A stretch of DNA of 64,000 nt, taken from contig JAJOZX010006157.1 in NCBI GenBank assembly GCA_023014485.1, forward strand, positions 185,001-249,000. Reading direction: 5' to 3'. Shown piece after piece: positions 42,207-52,138 of the stretch. The DNA comes from Bathynomus jamesi. Taxonomy: Eukaryota; Arthropoda; Malacostraca; Isopoda; Cirolanidae. The notes under the pieces are model-generated. The model saw only the letters and a program-made list of their open reading frames with translations, ran no database searches and was not told the origin of the DNA. The position numbers were made by a program, and so were the translations under genes. Numbering within the stretch: the first letter of the stretch is position 1; every line of letters begins with the position of its first letter.

Positions 42207-44156
42207 TCACATCATTATTGCTTTGCACACGCGGTAAATACGGCTTAACATTATTTCACAGGTCAAATTATACGGATACCTATACTCGATATAAATGGCC
42301 TTCATTTCGTTCAATACTATTTTTGTGCCCACATTACATTCGGACGGTAAGTTATGTTTAAACACAGCCAGAATACAATCAAAAGCACGCACAAAGAGGG
42401 CATCGTTAGCTATCACGTCATTATTAAATACAAATTTATAAACACTCTTTTCCAATCGAGGGTTTTTTCTTACAGTCCCGAGCTTTTCAATCGTGAACTC
42501 TTCCTCACTCTGCATAGCGGCAATTGAAATAATCTTCCAAGTCGTAACAACAGCTACTCATTATACAGAGATACAACTCTTCAGGGTGAACAGTGTAGGT
42601 GAGCTCTACCCTGTACCGCTCAAGTGCTTTGTACCAAAGTTCGGGATATTTCGAAGTCTAAACCTTTTAAATAAGCATCCAGCTATAGACCATTCTCGCC
42701 TTGTTCATTCCTACATTAGATAAATCTGTCGAGCAGACGGTGTAAGCGAATTTAAGAATCGTGTCAAAATAAATCATATCCGTAACACGAGCGTCTAATA
42801 CAGGGTGTACATAAAGTCAGGATCTATTTTTGTGGAGCACTTGGAAATTATATGGAATTCAATCATAAAATGATAACGTGGTAACATTTATTAAATAATT
42901 AAGAGTAGGATTCGACGTGACGCCCATCAGTATCCCTGCACAGCTCAAATCGTTCCGCAGCATTTCTAAACACATTCTGGAGCATTTGCGGGGTTATCTT
43001 ATCTGCAGCAGTTCGTATACGTGTACGTAAGTTTTCAAGACTCGTAATCTTCGTCTGATAGACGTGCGATTTGATAAAGCCCCATGCAAAGAAATCTAAA
43101 GGGGTTAAATCTGGTGATCTCGCTGGCCAAGGTCTGTTGCTTCCGCGTCCGATCCAGCGATTTGGAAAACGTCCATTTAGATAATCCTGAACAATTTTGG
43201 CATAGTGACAAGGAGCACCATCATGTTGATAGACGACGGGGATAGGATTGTTAGTACCGTCGTCTATCAACATGATGGTGCTCCTTGTTACTATGCCAAA
43301 ATTGTTCAGGATTATCTAAATGGACGTTTTCCAAATCGCTGGATCGGACGCGGAAGCAACAGACCTTGGCCAGCGAGATCACCAGATTTAACCCCTTTAG
43401 ATTTCTTTGCATGGGGCTTTATCAAATCGCACGTCTATCAGACGAAGATTACGAGTCTTGAAAACTTACGTACACGTATACGAACTGCTGCAGATAACAT
43501 AACCCCGCAAATGCTCGAGAATGTGTTTAGAAATGCTGCGGAACGATTTGAGCTGTGCAGGGATACTGATGGGCGTCACGTCGAATCCTACTCTTAATTA
43601 TTTAATAAATGTTACCACTTTATCATTTTATGATTGAATTCCATATAATTTCCAAGTGCTTCACAAAAATAGATCCTGACTTTATGTACACCCTGTATAG
43701 GCTTTAGCTTGCGGAATCTGACAATTTCAAACATTCTGTCTAGGATCAATCGGATTCCCTTAGGGACAAGAAAGTTTTATCAGATGCATTCTTCCACATC
43801 AGCCGTATATCAATGCATGGCTGATCGTTATTTATACACAACGTACAAACAACGGCATATGAAGGGGCATTACTAATCTGTTCTCTTCTTGTACCAACAC
43901 CTGCAGATATTTTGTAAAGGTCCTCACTCCACTTCTCAACTATCACGAAGATTCTGTTCATCTCCTCAACCCTTAGATAAATAACATTACGTTTGTTTAC
44001 GTGTCTGCAATTCGTTTCAAGTACATAGTTAATGGTGCCGGTTTCACGCCTGAACGCATGCAATGACTTCGTCACGGACACATCGTACGCGGCAGTGAGA
44101 ATGCTTTTCAAAGGAAGTTCCATTATATTCGAGGAGTGCACGTCCAGTCGGTTCAA
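42207..44156 (-). pseudogene. Polinton-associated ORF of unknown function, split
   Basis: Pieces at 44156-43746 (starts MNRLDVHSSN), 42799-42530 and 42515-42207 run in the same direction on both sides of the palindromic insert, so I read them as one gene. Visible text includes LPLKSILTAAYDVSVTKSL, ELWYKALERYRVELTYTV, and VFNNDVIANDALFVRAFDC. No domain is recognised. It might be a Polinton structural or accessory protein, judging from position only. Confidence 0.45.
42801..43695. mobile_element. Palindromic (foldback) mariner-type element
   Basis: Two ~440-bp arms are nearly perfect inverted repeats around a ~17-base loop (43240-43256). Ends are CAGGGTGTACATAAAGTC and its complement, flanked by TA (42799-42800 and 43696-43697). 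Each arm encodes the same transposase C-terminus, facing the nearest end: YQHDGAPCHYAKIVQDYLN, PNRWIGRGSNRPWPARSPDL and LDFFAWGFIKSHVY, with the HDG and SPDLTPLD motifs of a mariner-type DDE enzyme. The N-terminal half is lost. The arms differ by only a few bases. Confidence 0.85.
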
Positions 44157-44479
44157 GCTCTGAGATGACTATGAGCAGGCGATGCGCTGTTTAGCTCGGG
44201 GAACAGGTGTGGAGGAGTGAGTCACACGGGTGAAACGTGTAAGGGTTTGATCGAACTCGTGTGTTTCGGAGGGGTGAGGTACACGGGTGGGCGGCTCGGG
44301 TCGACCGGGGGAGCGAGCCACACCATAAACTGTTCAATAGTGTACGGGTTTGTTCCAACATGAAAGAGTCATATGAATTTTTCCGATACATGAAGCAATA
44401 CCGATTTTAATGTTTTATCACTCCCACTCCCCAGAAGGCGCACCAGATATTTTCGTTCATTTTCACGAATTAACACATC

Positions 44480-44761
44480 TTATTCACAATCTGGTGCACT
44501 ATTTGAGAGAAACATATGCCCATATTTTTCCTTTTTACTTAGCAGACGATACTCTTCTCTAAAGTCTGTTAAAAACTCGCACAGGCCTTTAGCCACAACC
44601 TCACTACAAACCTCGTCATGATATATATTAATATAGTGGTAAAAATACTTAAGATTCTCCATGATGACAAGATTTACATTCTCAACCGTAGGGTACGAGT
44701 ACTCGGTATGATGTAACATGACATAATATCGCTTGTTACAACATTCATCAACAAGACTCAC
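44480..44761 (-). CDS. Small Polinton-associated ORF, unknown
   Basis: An open frame of 93 codons (begins MSLVDECCNKRYYVML) between two other minus-strand Polinton frames. It is rich in Tyr, His and Glu with no motif I recognise. The direction and spacing suggest it belongs to the same transcription unit as 44827-45063. It may be a fragment. Confidence 0.4.
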   Translation of the reverse strand: MSLVDECCNKRYYVMLHHTEYSYPTVENVNLVIMENLKYFYHYINIYHDEVCSEVVAKGLCEFLTDFREEYRLLSKKEKYGHMFLSNSAPDCE

Positions 44762-44826
44762 TAATCATAACCGTTCCTTATCTTCTGCACGTGTTGTTTC
44801 TTCTACTTCGCGGTATATGTGAGCCT

Positions 44827-45063
44827 TTAAAAGGTTAGGTCTACAACATACTTCAATACATCACTTGTACCACGAAATCCTACAATGCCCTCGCCAGAAT
44901 AGCCGTAGAGTATTTGTACTTCATGTTCCTTCGCACGGTTCAATGTAGCCATAAAAGTATCAAAGGAGGGTGGAATAGGGAGTCTTTCAGTATCCACCAC
45001 ATCTTCACACTTTGCCGAATACCACTTCATGAACGTTGAACACGCAATGTTAAAGGTAGCCAT
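44827..45063 (-). CDS. Small Polinton-associated ORF, unknown
   Basis: An open frame of 78 codons starting ATG (MATFNIACSTFMKW) and ending KYVVDLTF. It includes ILYGYSGEGIVGFRGTSDVL. It is uninterrupted and follows the polymerase C-terminus by about 250 bases. I recognise no domain. Its intact state next to broken genes could be chance, given its small size. Confidence 0.45.
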   Translation of the reverse strand: MATFNIACSTFMKWYSAKCEDVVDTERLPIPPSFDTFMATLNRAKEHEVQILYGYSGEGIVGFRGTSDVLKYVVDLTF

Positions 45064-45315
45064 TACTAATTTTCGTCTACGCGAGAAAATACACGGCTGA
45101 GCTCAAGGGTTTGCAGAGGTCAACTGAGCACGCAGGAATAGAGATATGCTCACGTAATGGCAGGAGTCACGTGACCGATCTTACATGGGGCGGAGCTTAG
45201 GAATGTACAAACGCACGCACGCACGCAAAGGAGAACATGAAACCTTAATTGAAGCAAATATACGTAATAAATAAACATATCGTTAACAATACACATATAT
45301 ATATAATAAATACAA

Positions 45316-47155
45316 TCAAGGATTAAGGTATCCAAAGGGAACGGTATCGTAGGTACCAGGCACCTGGTAACGTTTCCTATAGGTGTTACGGCATACTTTC
45401 GTGCCCCTAAGTTCCTTCACGCCCCCAAGTTTCTACGCCCGAAAATTGTGGGTCCCAACAGTCAGATGGGCTGGCTGGTCGCCCTCATCTTCCAAGCAAT
45501 AGATCGTTCAACGAGTCAAATTTAACGACTCGTCGTTTCGCATGGTTAAGCGTGATACCCATAGCTTTCACAATATAGTTCATATCCTCCCCCACCCTCA
45601 CCCGTTCACCATAAGTTTTTGGTCCTGTTGATACAAATGAGTCAGCGTATGCACCATCACCATACTCATCCTTGATCTCGTCAGTTAACTTTCCGAGGAA
45701 TTCCCCAATAGCTGGCATGTATTCACCCTCCCTCGCTGTGAATATTATGCTATCTGGTCAACATACAGCACCCTCCGCCAGAGTGCAGTAGTCCCCAAAG
45801 CTTGATGCGGGCGTAGGCCGTTGTGAAGCTGGCTACAGGTGTATTTGTTACCCGTGAGGTATCTGTGGCCAGTTCGGTGATGTACTTTATTATGTAAGTA
45901 TTACCTATATTCACGATCGGGTAACAAACGATCGGGGGACGTTGGCATAATCCCAAACTTCACTATAACTTTGTGCCAAATGAACGTTCCCTTTGCCAGT
46001 ACTCTTTGCAAATTTCCCCGAAAGACTGTTTAGACACAACTTTGCACTAAAGCGCTTCTCAGGATTCTTAACAATTTGGAAACGGTCAAGCTGTATACCT
46101 TCAATGGCACGGTAACGCTCAATATAAGCCGTTTTTTCATGTACGATATCAACTCCTCGTGGATACCCGACGCTTCTACCTCATCCTTCAAAAAAGCGTT
46201 TATATATGGCGTGAAAAGATTGGGTAGCTTCTGAAACCTCCACACCTCATGTATCTTCAATATTCTGTATCCATGGCGAACGGCTACGTCCAGCTCAGGG
46301 CTTGTTTATACACCTCTGATCTTACGCTGATTGGTTGTATGATTACAATCCCTATTGTTCTCCTCTGCGCACTTCAGGCACAGGGAAAACATGAGCTTAT
46401 GATTCATAACGACAGGTAAGATCGGCAACCATAAATCGCGAGGGGGGAGCACGTCTACGAAAAAGAGTCCAAAGTAGCGCTCACTCAAGTTAGCTGAAAA
46501 CTCGTCGATGGTTGGCATCGTGGGACCCACCAGTTTTTTAGCACACCTACGGGGTACGTATTGTTCTTCATCACGTAGGGGTATAAAGAACAGAAGTCAT
46601 AGTAATGGAGTTTCACGTCCTCCGTAAGCGGAAAGTATAGCTTGAATGGGTTTGTACGCCCTCCAAACAAGCTATCACCGCATTTGAGGGGGTCCAACAC
46701 CATTGAACGTTTGATGCCCCTTATTTCTTCACGGTACTGCCATCTGTTTCAATCCGTGCATCATACTCATGCTCCCACACGATCTTGTGGGTGAACTGGG
46801 AGGCTATAAGTTGATCGCGGTTACGGGTCCATGCGAGGCTATCGGCGGAGAATCTTCCATGGAGGTCCCCTGTGACGGCACACTCAGGGCGTGGGCATCC
46901 ATGCCACCAGCAGCCTTTATAGGAGGTCACATTCTTCTCACCAATGGTTGGATCCTCACTCAGGCCATCAACCCAAAAAACACGACTATTGACCTCAATG
47001 GGTACTTCCCCTGTGTTACGGACGTCTTTTATGTATAACCCTGTCTGTTGCTGTAGGTTTATGAGCCAGTAAATAGCCTTGTACCCATAACTGCGGGGAT
47101 TGTTTCTGTGAATGACCGCTAAGGTGTCTTTAGGCATGAAGTTATTCTTGAACAC
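45316..47155 (-). pseudogene. Polinton DNA polymerase B, palm and C-terminus
   Basis: From 47155: FKNNFMPKDTLAVIHRNN, FWVDGLSEDPTIGEKNV, WWHGCPRPECAVTG and WEHEYDARIE. Then YYDFCSLYPYVMKNNTYPVG (motif A, intact) near 46590, VWRFQKLPNLFTPYI, and a motif C region near 45760 where a frame change splits the expected YVDTDS. Then MPAIGEFLGKLTDEIKDEYG, YADSFVSTGPKTYGERVRV, and tail KLGGVKELRGTKVCRNTYRK to a stop at 45316. The exonuclease half is missing; repeat R replaces it at 47156. Palm text is better kept than in Polinton B. Confidence 0.78.
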
Positions 47156-47164
47156 CAGTAATGT

Positions 47165-47580
47165 GGGCGCAAAAAGAGAGAGTGCAATGCAATTGCAAAT
47201 GTTGATGAATGTTGCACAATATTAACGCAACAATGGGATGTGGCAAGATGTTATTCAACAAGTGGAGGGGGGATTGTTGCAAGAGCAACAAGGAGTTATG
47301 CAACTTGGAGGCGGAGTTATCCCCCAATTTGCAATGAACTCCCCATGAGGGAAACCTCTTTGGGGGATAAGTTAGGACGGCCTCGCACCCAAAAAGGGTA
47401 TACTTAACCCACGAGAGAGAGAGAGAGAAAGGAGGAGAGAGGTGTTCGCTTCGCAGGAGCCAAGTGCATATTAAAACTTCAGCCGAGCGGCCGCTGTCTT
47501 ATAGGCCCCTAATCAGCCAGTTGACATAGAAGTCAGTTGGCTTCATCAGCCAGTTGAGGACGTGTATACATCGTTTGGAC
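47165..47580 (+). repeat. Interspersed repeat R, copy 2
   Basis: Same orientation as 41079-41470: GTGGGCGCAAAAAGAGAGAG, the GTGCAATGCAATTGCAAAT block, TTATCCCCCAATTTGCAATG, and an end in CAGCCAGTTGAC-type repeats. It marks the break of polymerase C. Confidence 0.65.
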
Positions 47581-47619
47581 ACGTACACACCCGCCTATAC
47601 GCCCATAAAATATATGGGC

Positions 47620-47700
47620 GATTCTATGCGCCGGGTTCGAGACCCGGTGGCGGCGCGTCCTTCCACGGTTGGTAGATAAATGGGTAACCAGGGTATCCTA
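47620..47700 (+). repeat. tRNA-like B-box sequence
   Basis: CGCCGGGTTCGAGACCCGGT looks like a tRNA T-arm with a B box. No matching A box or cloverleaf is visible. It is probably a tail of a tRNA-derived SINE. Confidence 0.45.
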
Positions 47701-47704
47701 GCAG

Positions 47705-47706
<2 letters not shown>

Positions 47707-47753
<47 letters not shown>

Positions 47754-47779
47754 CTCTCTCGCGCTCTCTCTCTCTCTCT

Positions 47780-47822
<43 letters not shown>

Positions 47823-47840
47823 CTGTATATATATATATTT
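47707..47840. repeat. (CT)n then (TA)n microsatellite
   Basis: Long CT run with breaks followed by TA run. The pattern CT then TA recurs at 47950-48035, 52240-52350 and 52430-52470, each next to a copy of repeat F. Confidence 0.9.
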
Positions 47841-47950
47841 CCGCGTTCAGAAGTAGGTCTAAGGCGGATTGTAAAGTTTGACCTTCGCCAGAATGAATAA
47901 TTCGGGCCGAAGCCATCGAAAACAAAGGTGAGCCTATATATGTACAAATC
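47841..47950 (+). repeat. ~100-bp repeat F, copy 1
   Basis: Contains AGTAGGTCTAAGG, TTCGCCAGAATGAATAATTC and GGGCCGAAGCCATCGAAAAC. Copies 2 and 3 are at 52139-52240 and 52356-52430. The unit is followed each time by a (CT)n(TA)n tract, so unit plus microsatellite is repeated; the mariner-type element sits between copies 1 and 2. Confidence 0.7.
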
Positions 47951-48009
47951 TCTCTCTCCCTCTCTCTCTCTCTCTCATTCTCGCGCGCGCTCGCGCACTC
48001 ACATTATCT

Positions 48010-48040
<31 letters not shown>

Positions 48041-49238
48041 CACACAGAGTGTTTCAGGAGGAAAGGTCAATACGTCGTGAGGTGATAGTATTGGTCACTG
48101 TGAGAAAAAAAGTTCATATGAACATGTGTCTAATTCTGAATGGTTATGGAGATAGAGCTGTTTCAATCTGATGCGCGCGCAGCTCTTCCTCCCCCTTCCC
48201 TCCCCTCTAACCTTGAACCATGTAAGCTACATTGTAAGCATGTAACATAAACCAATCGACAGCTGACTGTTGTGAGTGACATTGTTTGGTGTTTGAAGCA
48301 GTGTTAAGAATGCCACACCCCTTCACACATGCCGAATATGCAGATATGGTGTATGTCTACGTTTTTTGCGATGGACGTGCAACAGCTGCTGTTGCAGAAT
48401 ACCGTCGACGGTTTCCGAACCGCAGAATTCCGGATCGAAGAGTGTTTAGCAGGGCTTTCAACACATTGCGTGAGATTGGTACACTTCCCAGCGCTCATGT
48501 TTCATCTGAACGTGAACGTCAACAAGATGTGGGTGAAGTGGAAAACATTCTTCAATTGGTAGGGCGTAGTCCTACTACTAGCTCACGAAGAATTTCTACA
48601 CGTCTTGGTGTAACACACACAAGAGTGTGGCGAACATTACGTGAGGAAAGCTTGCATCCATATCATGTACAGCGTGTACAACACCTTTAACCAGGAGACG
48701 CTGCCATGCGGCTGGAATTTTGTCATTGGGTAAATGCTAATCGCCGATTGCTTCGATTAATACTGTTCACCGATGAAGCTACTTTCACCCGTGACGGTAT
48801 CAACAACACTCTTAACTCTCATCGGTGGTCAGACGAAAATCCAAATGCCACTGTGGAAACAAAGTTTCAACATCGCTTCTCTGCCAATGTGTGGTGCGGT
48901 ATCATCGATGATCAGCTGATTGACCCTGTTACTTTAGAGAATCGTTTTACATGACAAAGTTACCTAGAATTTCTGCAAAATGAATTGCCAGGACTATTGG
49001 GGGATGTTCCTTTGGCTACACACGCTGGTATGTTAGGGCGGGTCGTACTCAGGTGAGAACATGAATCTGAAGGAAATCCTACCATCAGGGGTGTCTAAAT
49101 TATGTGTTTTTACATGGGGAATTCAAATATGAGCTTATTTTTTGGATAGGATAAATCTAACCTACATCATTTTGTATTTCTAAATTGCAAATTTTACCCT
49201 TTTGAAGTGACGGTGACGGTGACGGGCGGCGGCGGCGC

Positions 49239-49472
49239 CAGAGCTGGGCACTTGCGTTTTTTTGCGCGTTTTTTTGCGGTACTGCGGTACTGCGGTACTA
49301 CTACCGCACTATCAAACCGGTACCGCATAACGCAGTACCGCAAAAGATCGCTGAAAGTACAGCAGTACCGCTACCGCATTCAAATTTCCCGCGGTACTTT
49401 CCGCGGTACCGACCAACACGGTAGTACCGCAGTACCGCAGTACCGCAAAAAAACCGCAAGTGCCCAGCTCTG
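49239..49472. mobile_element. hAT-type MITE with GCGGTACT subrepeats
   Basis: Inverted ends CAGAGCTGGGCACTTGCG, typical of hAT MITEs. Just inside each end are about three copies of the 8-base unit GCGGTACT, in opposite orientation at the two sides; more degenerate copies fill the middle. No target duplication is seen. It sits in the noncoding left part of element 6, beside (GACGGT)n and (CGG)n runs. Confidence 0.75.
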
Positions 49473-49486
49473 TTAAATAATAATAA

Positions 49487-49549
49487 ATAAAGGGTTCAAA
49501 TTATTATTATTATTTATAATAAATAATAATAATAATTTGAACCCTTTAT
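49487..49549. repeat. Perfect 30-bp-arm palindrome
   Basis: Arms ATAAAGGGTTCAAATTATTA onward pair perfectly over 30 bases around a 3-base loop (49517-49519). It lies 14 bases from the MITE's right end and could be a separate foldback or a replication artefact. Confidence 0.85.
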
Positions 49550-49661
49550 AATATATTAAAAGATATAAGGTAAATCATTTATATTGACAATGCCAAATCA
49601 ACTTTACCTATATTTATTAATAGGTGAACTGCATGTATATCACTGGATATAATTACAAAGA

Positions 49662-51031
49662 TCATTCTCCTGACATCTTGAACTTTGCCAGGTTGCACAA
49701 ATCCTGCTTTGACTCAGACTTGGACATCAGCTTCCTGCTGGTCTCCTGAGCCCTGATCCCTCCATCCCTCTTTTCCTGTGAGAAGTACTTAGCAGAAGCC
49801 TCAGTCACCATTTTAACAACCCTCTCAATGCTTTGTGTGTGGCAAGGCCAGTTGCGCACCTCCATGGGGGTGTTGATGAAGTTTTTCACCTCTGAGGTGC
49901 TTAGAGAGCAGGTGAGAGGTGGCTCTGACACACCTTCTGACCAGCTGATCAAGTCACCGATGCTGGAAGCATCACAATTGATGTCAGGTGTCCTTCTGCT
50001 CCTAACAGAGGAGTCCCCCAGCTGAATGTCCGGGTCCCCCTCTCCCCTGATGGCCAGGATTCTCTCCACCCCTTCAATCCTCTCCTTCTGATCCTCAGAG
50101 CAGAGTAGTGTTTGGAGGATGACTTCACTGTGGGCATACTAAGCAGATCTTCTCACAGTTGGCATCACAATATCCAGCACCTCCTTTCTCTGGGACTTGA
50201 GGCAGTCCAGCTGAAAGAGGATGTGCCTAGGCCCTTCGATCCAGGAGTGCTTGACCGTCACGTTGAACCAACATGGGTAATACACTCCAATGATGAATTC
50301 CACAATGAATTGCAGAATCTTCAGGTTCTTTCCTTTAAGTCCGTGCTTTGACACCCAGAGCCTGAGAAGTCTGTTCGCTGTGGTGAGCCAGCGGCTGTGG
50401 TTTACTGGTCCTATCTCTAACAGAGCCAGCCCTGCAGGAAGTACTCCATCCCTGACTGCACAGACAATTTTATAGCCATAGTATTGATCAGTTGAGAGAT
50501 CTTGAATGACCTTGTCAGGAAGCTTGATCAGTGGAGGGCCAACAGAGATTCGGGTGAAGTTTGGATTGATATCAAAGTCTGTAGCAGAATCAAGGAGCTT
50601 TCCTATTGGCCCGGATAATTTTTTGTCTGACAGAGTAGGGCCATCAAGGTCAACAATGAGATGGCGCAGGGGAAGTTCAACAGTGTGCAGGTTGCGCACC
50701 AACCAGACCAGCTTTCTCCCCAGGTGCAGCTCCAGCTTCCGCATTACTCCAGCTTTCACACCAGTGTTGACATTTGTTGAGTCTCCTCCAATGGCCAACA
50801 AGGTCTTATCATAACCCCTCTCTTTCAGCCAGGCAAACAGGACCTTAGCAATCTTCTCCGCATGTGACTCCTCTTTAGTTGCTTTCTCTGGGGTAAAGTG
50901 GAACAGATAGTAGCTGCCAGGCTCACTAACAACACTATAGTGTTCTTCCTTGATCTTTGCGGGAAAAGATTGGTCACTGCCCTCAGCTTCCATCATCACA
51001 TTGGTCAGGTCAATCCGCCCATCAAATCTAT
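49662..51031 (-). pseudogene. hAT-like transposase of element 6, N-terminus deleted
   Basis: Begins inside FDGRIDLTNV (first Asp, about 51025) with no upstream coding; the Cys-rich N-terminal module is gone. Then EEHYSVVSEPGSYYLFHF, AIGGDSTNVNTG (second Asp, GGD instead of GCD), RNLHTVELPLRHLI (the CxxH Cys is Arg), LSTDQYYGYKIVCAV, NHSRWLTTANRLLRLWV, YYPCWFNVT, and EGPRHILFQLDCLKSQRKE. A short break near 50140 follows, then EPPLTCSLST and WPCHTQSIERVVKMVTEAS (candidate Glu), ending about 49662. It has remarkably few breaks for a truncated gene. It is closest to element 1. Confidence 0.8.
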
Positions 51032-52138
51032 CCCCTCACTGCAAGCCGAGGTGGTAAAATAGCTTCATAAATCATGAGTCACTTCAAATATTTCACAAAA
51101 CGTTTTAGAATGTTCTGAAACGTTACATTCTAGCCTCTGAGAAAGGTGGCTCAGAAAATGGCCTTATGCGCGCCAGAAAACCGTCAAAATATTTCATATA
51201 CCAAACTGTATGATAATTACAATTAAGTGGAATGGCACACCTTTTTATTTGAGTATTTAAATATTATTATTATTATATGAATTACATTATATGTGTTTAT
51301 ATGAATTAGTTAGAACAATGCTCTATGAGAGATAACGTGAGCAGCCATGATAGAAAAAGTGAGAAGACATATTCTGGGGTAACTACAATAGTAAAATAAT
51401 CAACAATTTAATAATAATCAACTGCAAAATGATGTAGGTTAGGGTTATCAGAATTAAATATTTTCTTCAGAATTGTGTTCTATACACCAAAATATGTCAT
51501 TTGAACACCTCTCTCCATTGATTTAAAAAAAATGCATAGTATGACCCGCCCTACTGGTATGTACTTTCAGCACGACGGAGCTCCTCCACATTCTACCCGT
51601 CTGGTGATGCAATACCTAAATCAAACTTTCCCTGGTCGATGGATCGGCCGCGGTAGTCCCATTGAATGGCCACCAAGGTCTCCAGACCTCTCTCCGTTAG
51701 ATTATTGTTTGTGGGGGTGGATGAAAAGTCAAGTTTACAAAAGAAAGGTGGATACACGAGAAGAATTACTCGCGAGCATTTTGGATGCTGCTGCTCGCAT
51801 AAAGGAACGTGAAGATCAACTCAGACGAACAACACGCGATCTTCGCACACGAGTTGCAAAGTACATTGAGGTTGACGATGGGATTTTCGAAAACGTATTG
51901 TAAACTGTAACAAATTTATAATTTCTGTATCTGATACATTGAAAATGCCAATGTTTAAACATTAAATGTTAGAAACAAATTGGTTTCTCTTTCTTGATTA
52001 CCTTAAAAATGATTTTGTATTTGTAGATTCAAACAGCTCTATCTCCTTAACCATTCAGAATTAGACACATGTTCATATGAACGTTTTTCTCACAATGACC
52101 GGTACTATCACCTCCCGAAGTATTGACCTTTCCTCCCC

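Larger units (their letters stand above)
42207..47155 (-). mobile_element. Polinton/Maverick relic C (inverted)
   Basis: All genes are on the minus strand: polymerase B without its exonuclease part (47155-45316), two small ORFs, and a broken larger ORF (44156-42207). It is cut at the right by repeat R and disturbed by a palindromic mariner-type element. It lies tail to tail with Polinton B, whose polymerase points the other way. Capsid, ATPase and integrase genes are absent. Confidence 0.72.
49034..51553 (-). mobile_element. hAT-like element 6 (subfamily A), internally shortened
   Basis: Ends TAGGGCGGGTCGTACT and AGTATGACCCGCCCTA, flanked by CTGGTATGT on both sides (49025-49033 and 51554-51562), a 9-bp duplication (or 8 bp plus one base). 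The break falls inside the mariner-type transposase frame, which continues on the other side. Inverted subterminal AACCTACATCATTTTG lies about 130 bp in at both ends, the same motif as in element 1. Confidence 0.9.
48310..51903 (+). pseudogene. Mariner-type (IS630-like) transposase split by an insertion
   Basis: Starts at ATG 48310 ([20 protein letters not shown]). N-terminal helix-turn-helix region: [18 protein letters not shown], with a second at [20 protein letters not shown] stop lies near 48690. The catalytic part begins ILFTDEATFTRDG (first Asp, about 48770), NSHRWSDENPN and NVWCGIIDDQLI. It is cut at 49033 and resumes at 51554: YFQHDGAPPHSTRLVMQYLN (second Asp), GRWIGRGSPIEWPPRSPDLS and PLDYCLWGWMKSQVY (third Asp). 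It ends at 51901-51903. The catalytic acids look intact; a stop near 48690, a second break near 48950, and the insertion inactivate it. Confidence 0.82.
48055..52136 (+). mobile_element. Mariner-type element split by hAT-like element 6
   Basis: Inverted ends share GGAGGAAAGGTCAATAC and then about 80 more bases, including a TCTAATTCTGAATGGTTA block (left to about 48165, right from about 52025). The transposase gene is on the plus strand. Flanks are microsatellite and repeat F, so a TA duplication cannot be confirmed. Confidence 0.75.

Noticed and set aside
42493..42723. Plus-strand 76-codon frame
   Set aside because: The minus strand here continues the Polinton-associated frame (ELWYKALERYRVELTYTV), so the plus frame is a shadow.
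47624..47947. Frames rich in RERERE and IYIYIY residues
   Set aside because: They are translations of (CT)n and (TA)n microsatellites. The same applies to frames at 16646, 52259, 58019 and 58769 where they enter repeats.
48055..52136. Reading the mariner-type N- and C-terminal parts as two separate elements
   Set aside because: The 9-bp duplication CTGGTATGT at the junctions and frame continuity show one gene split by element 6.
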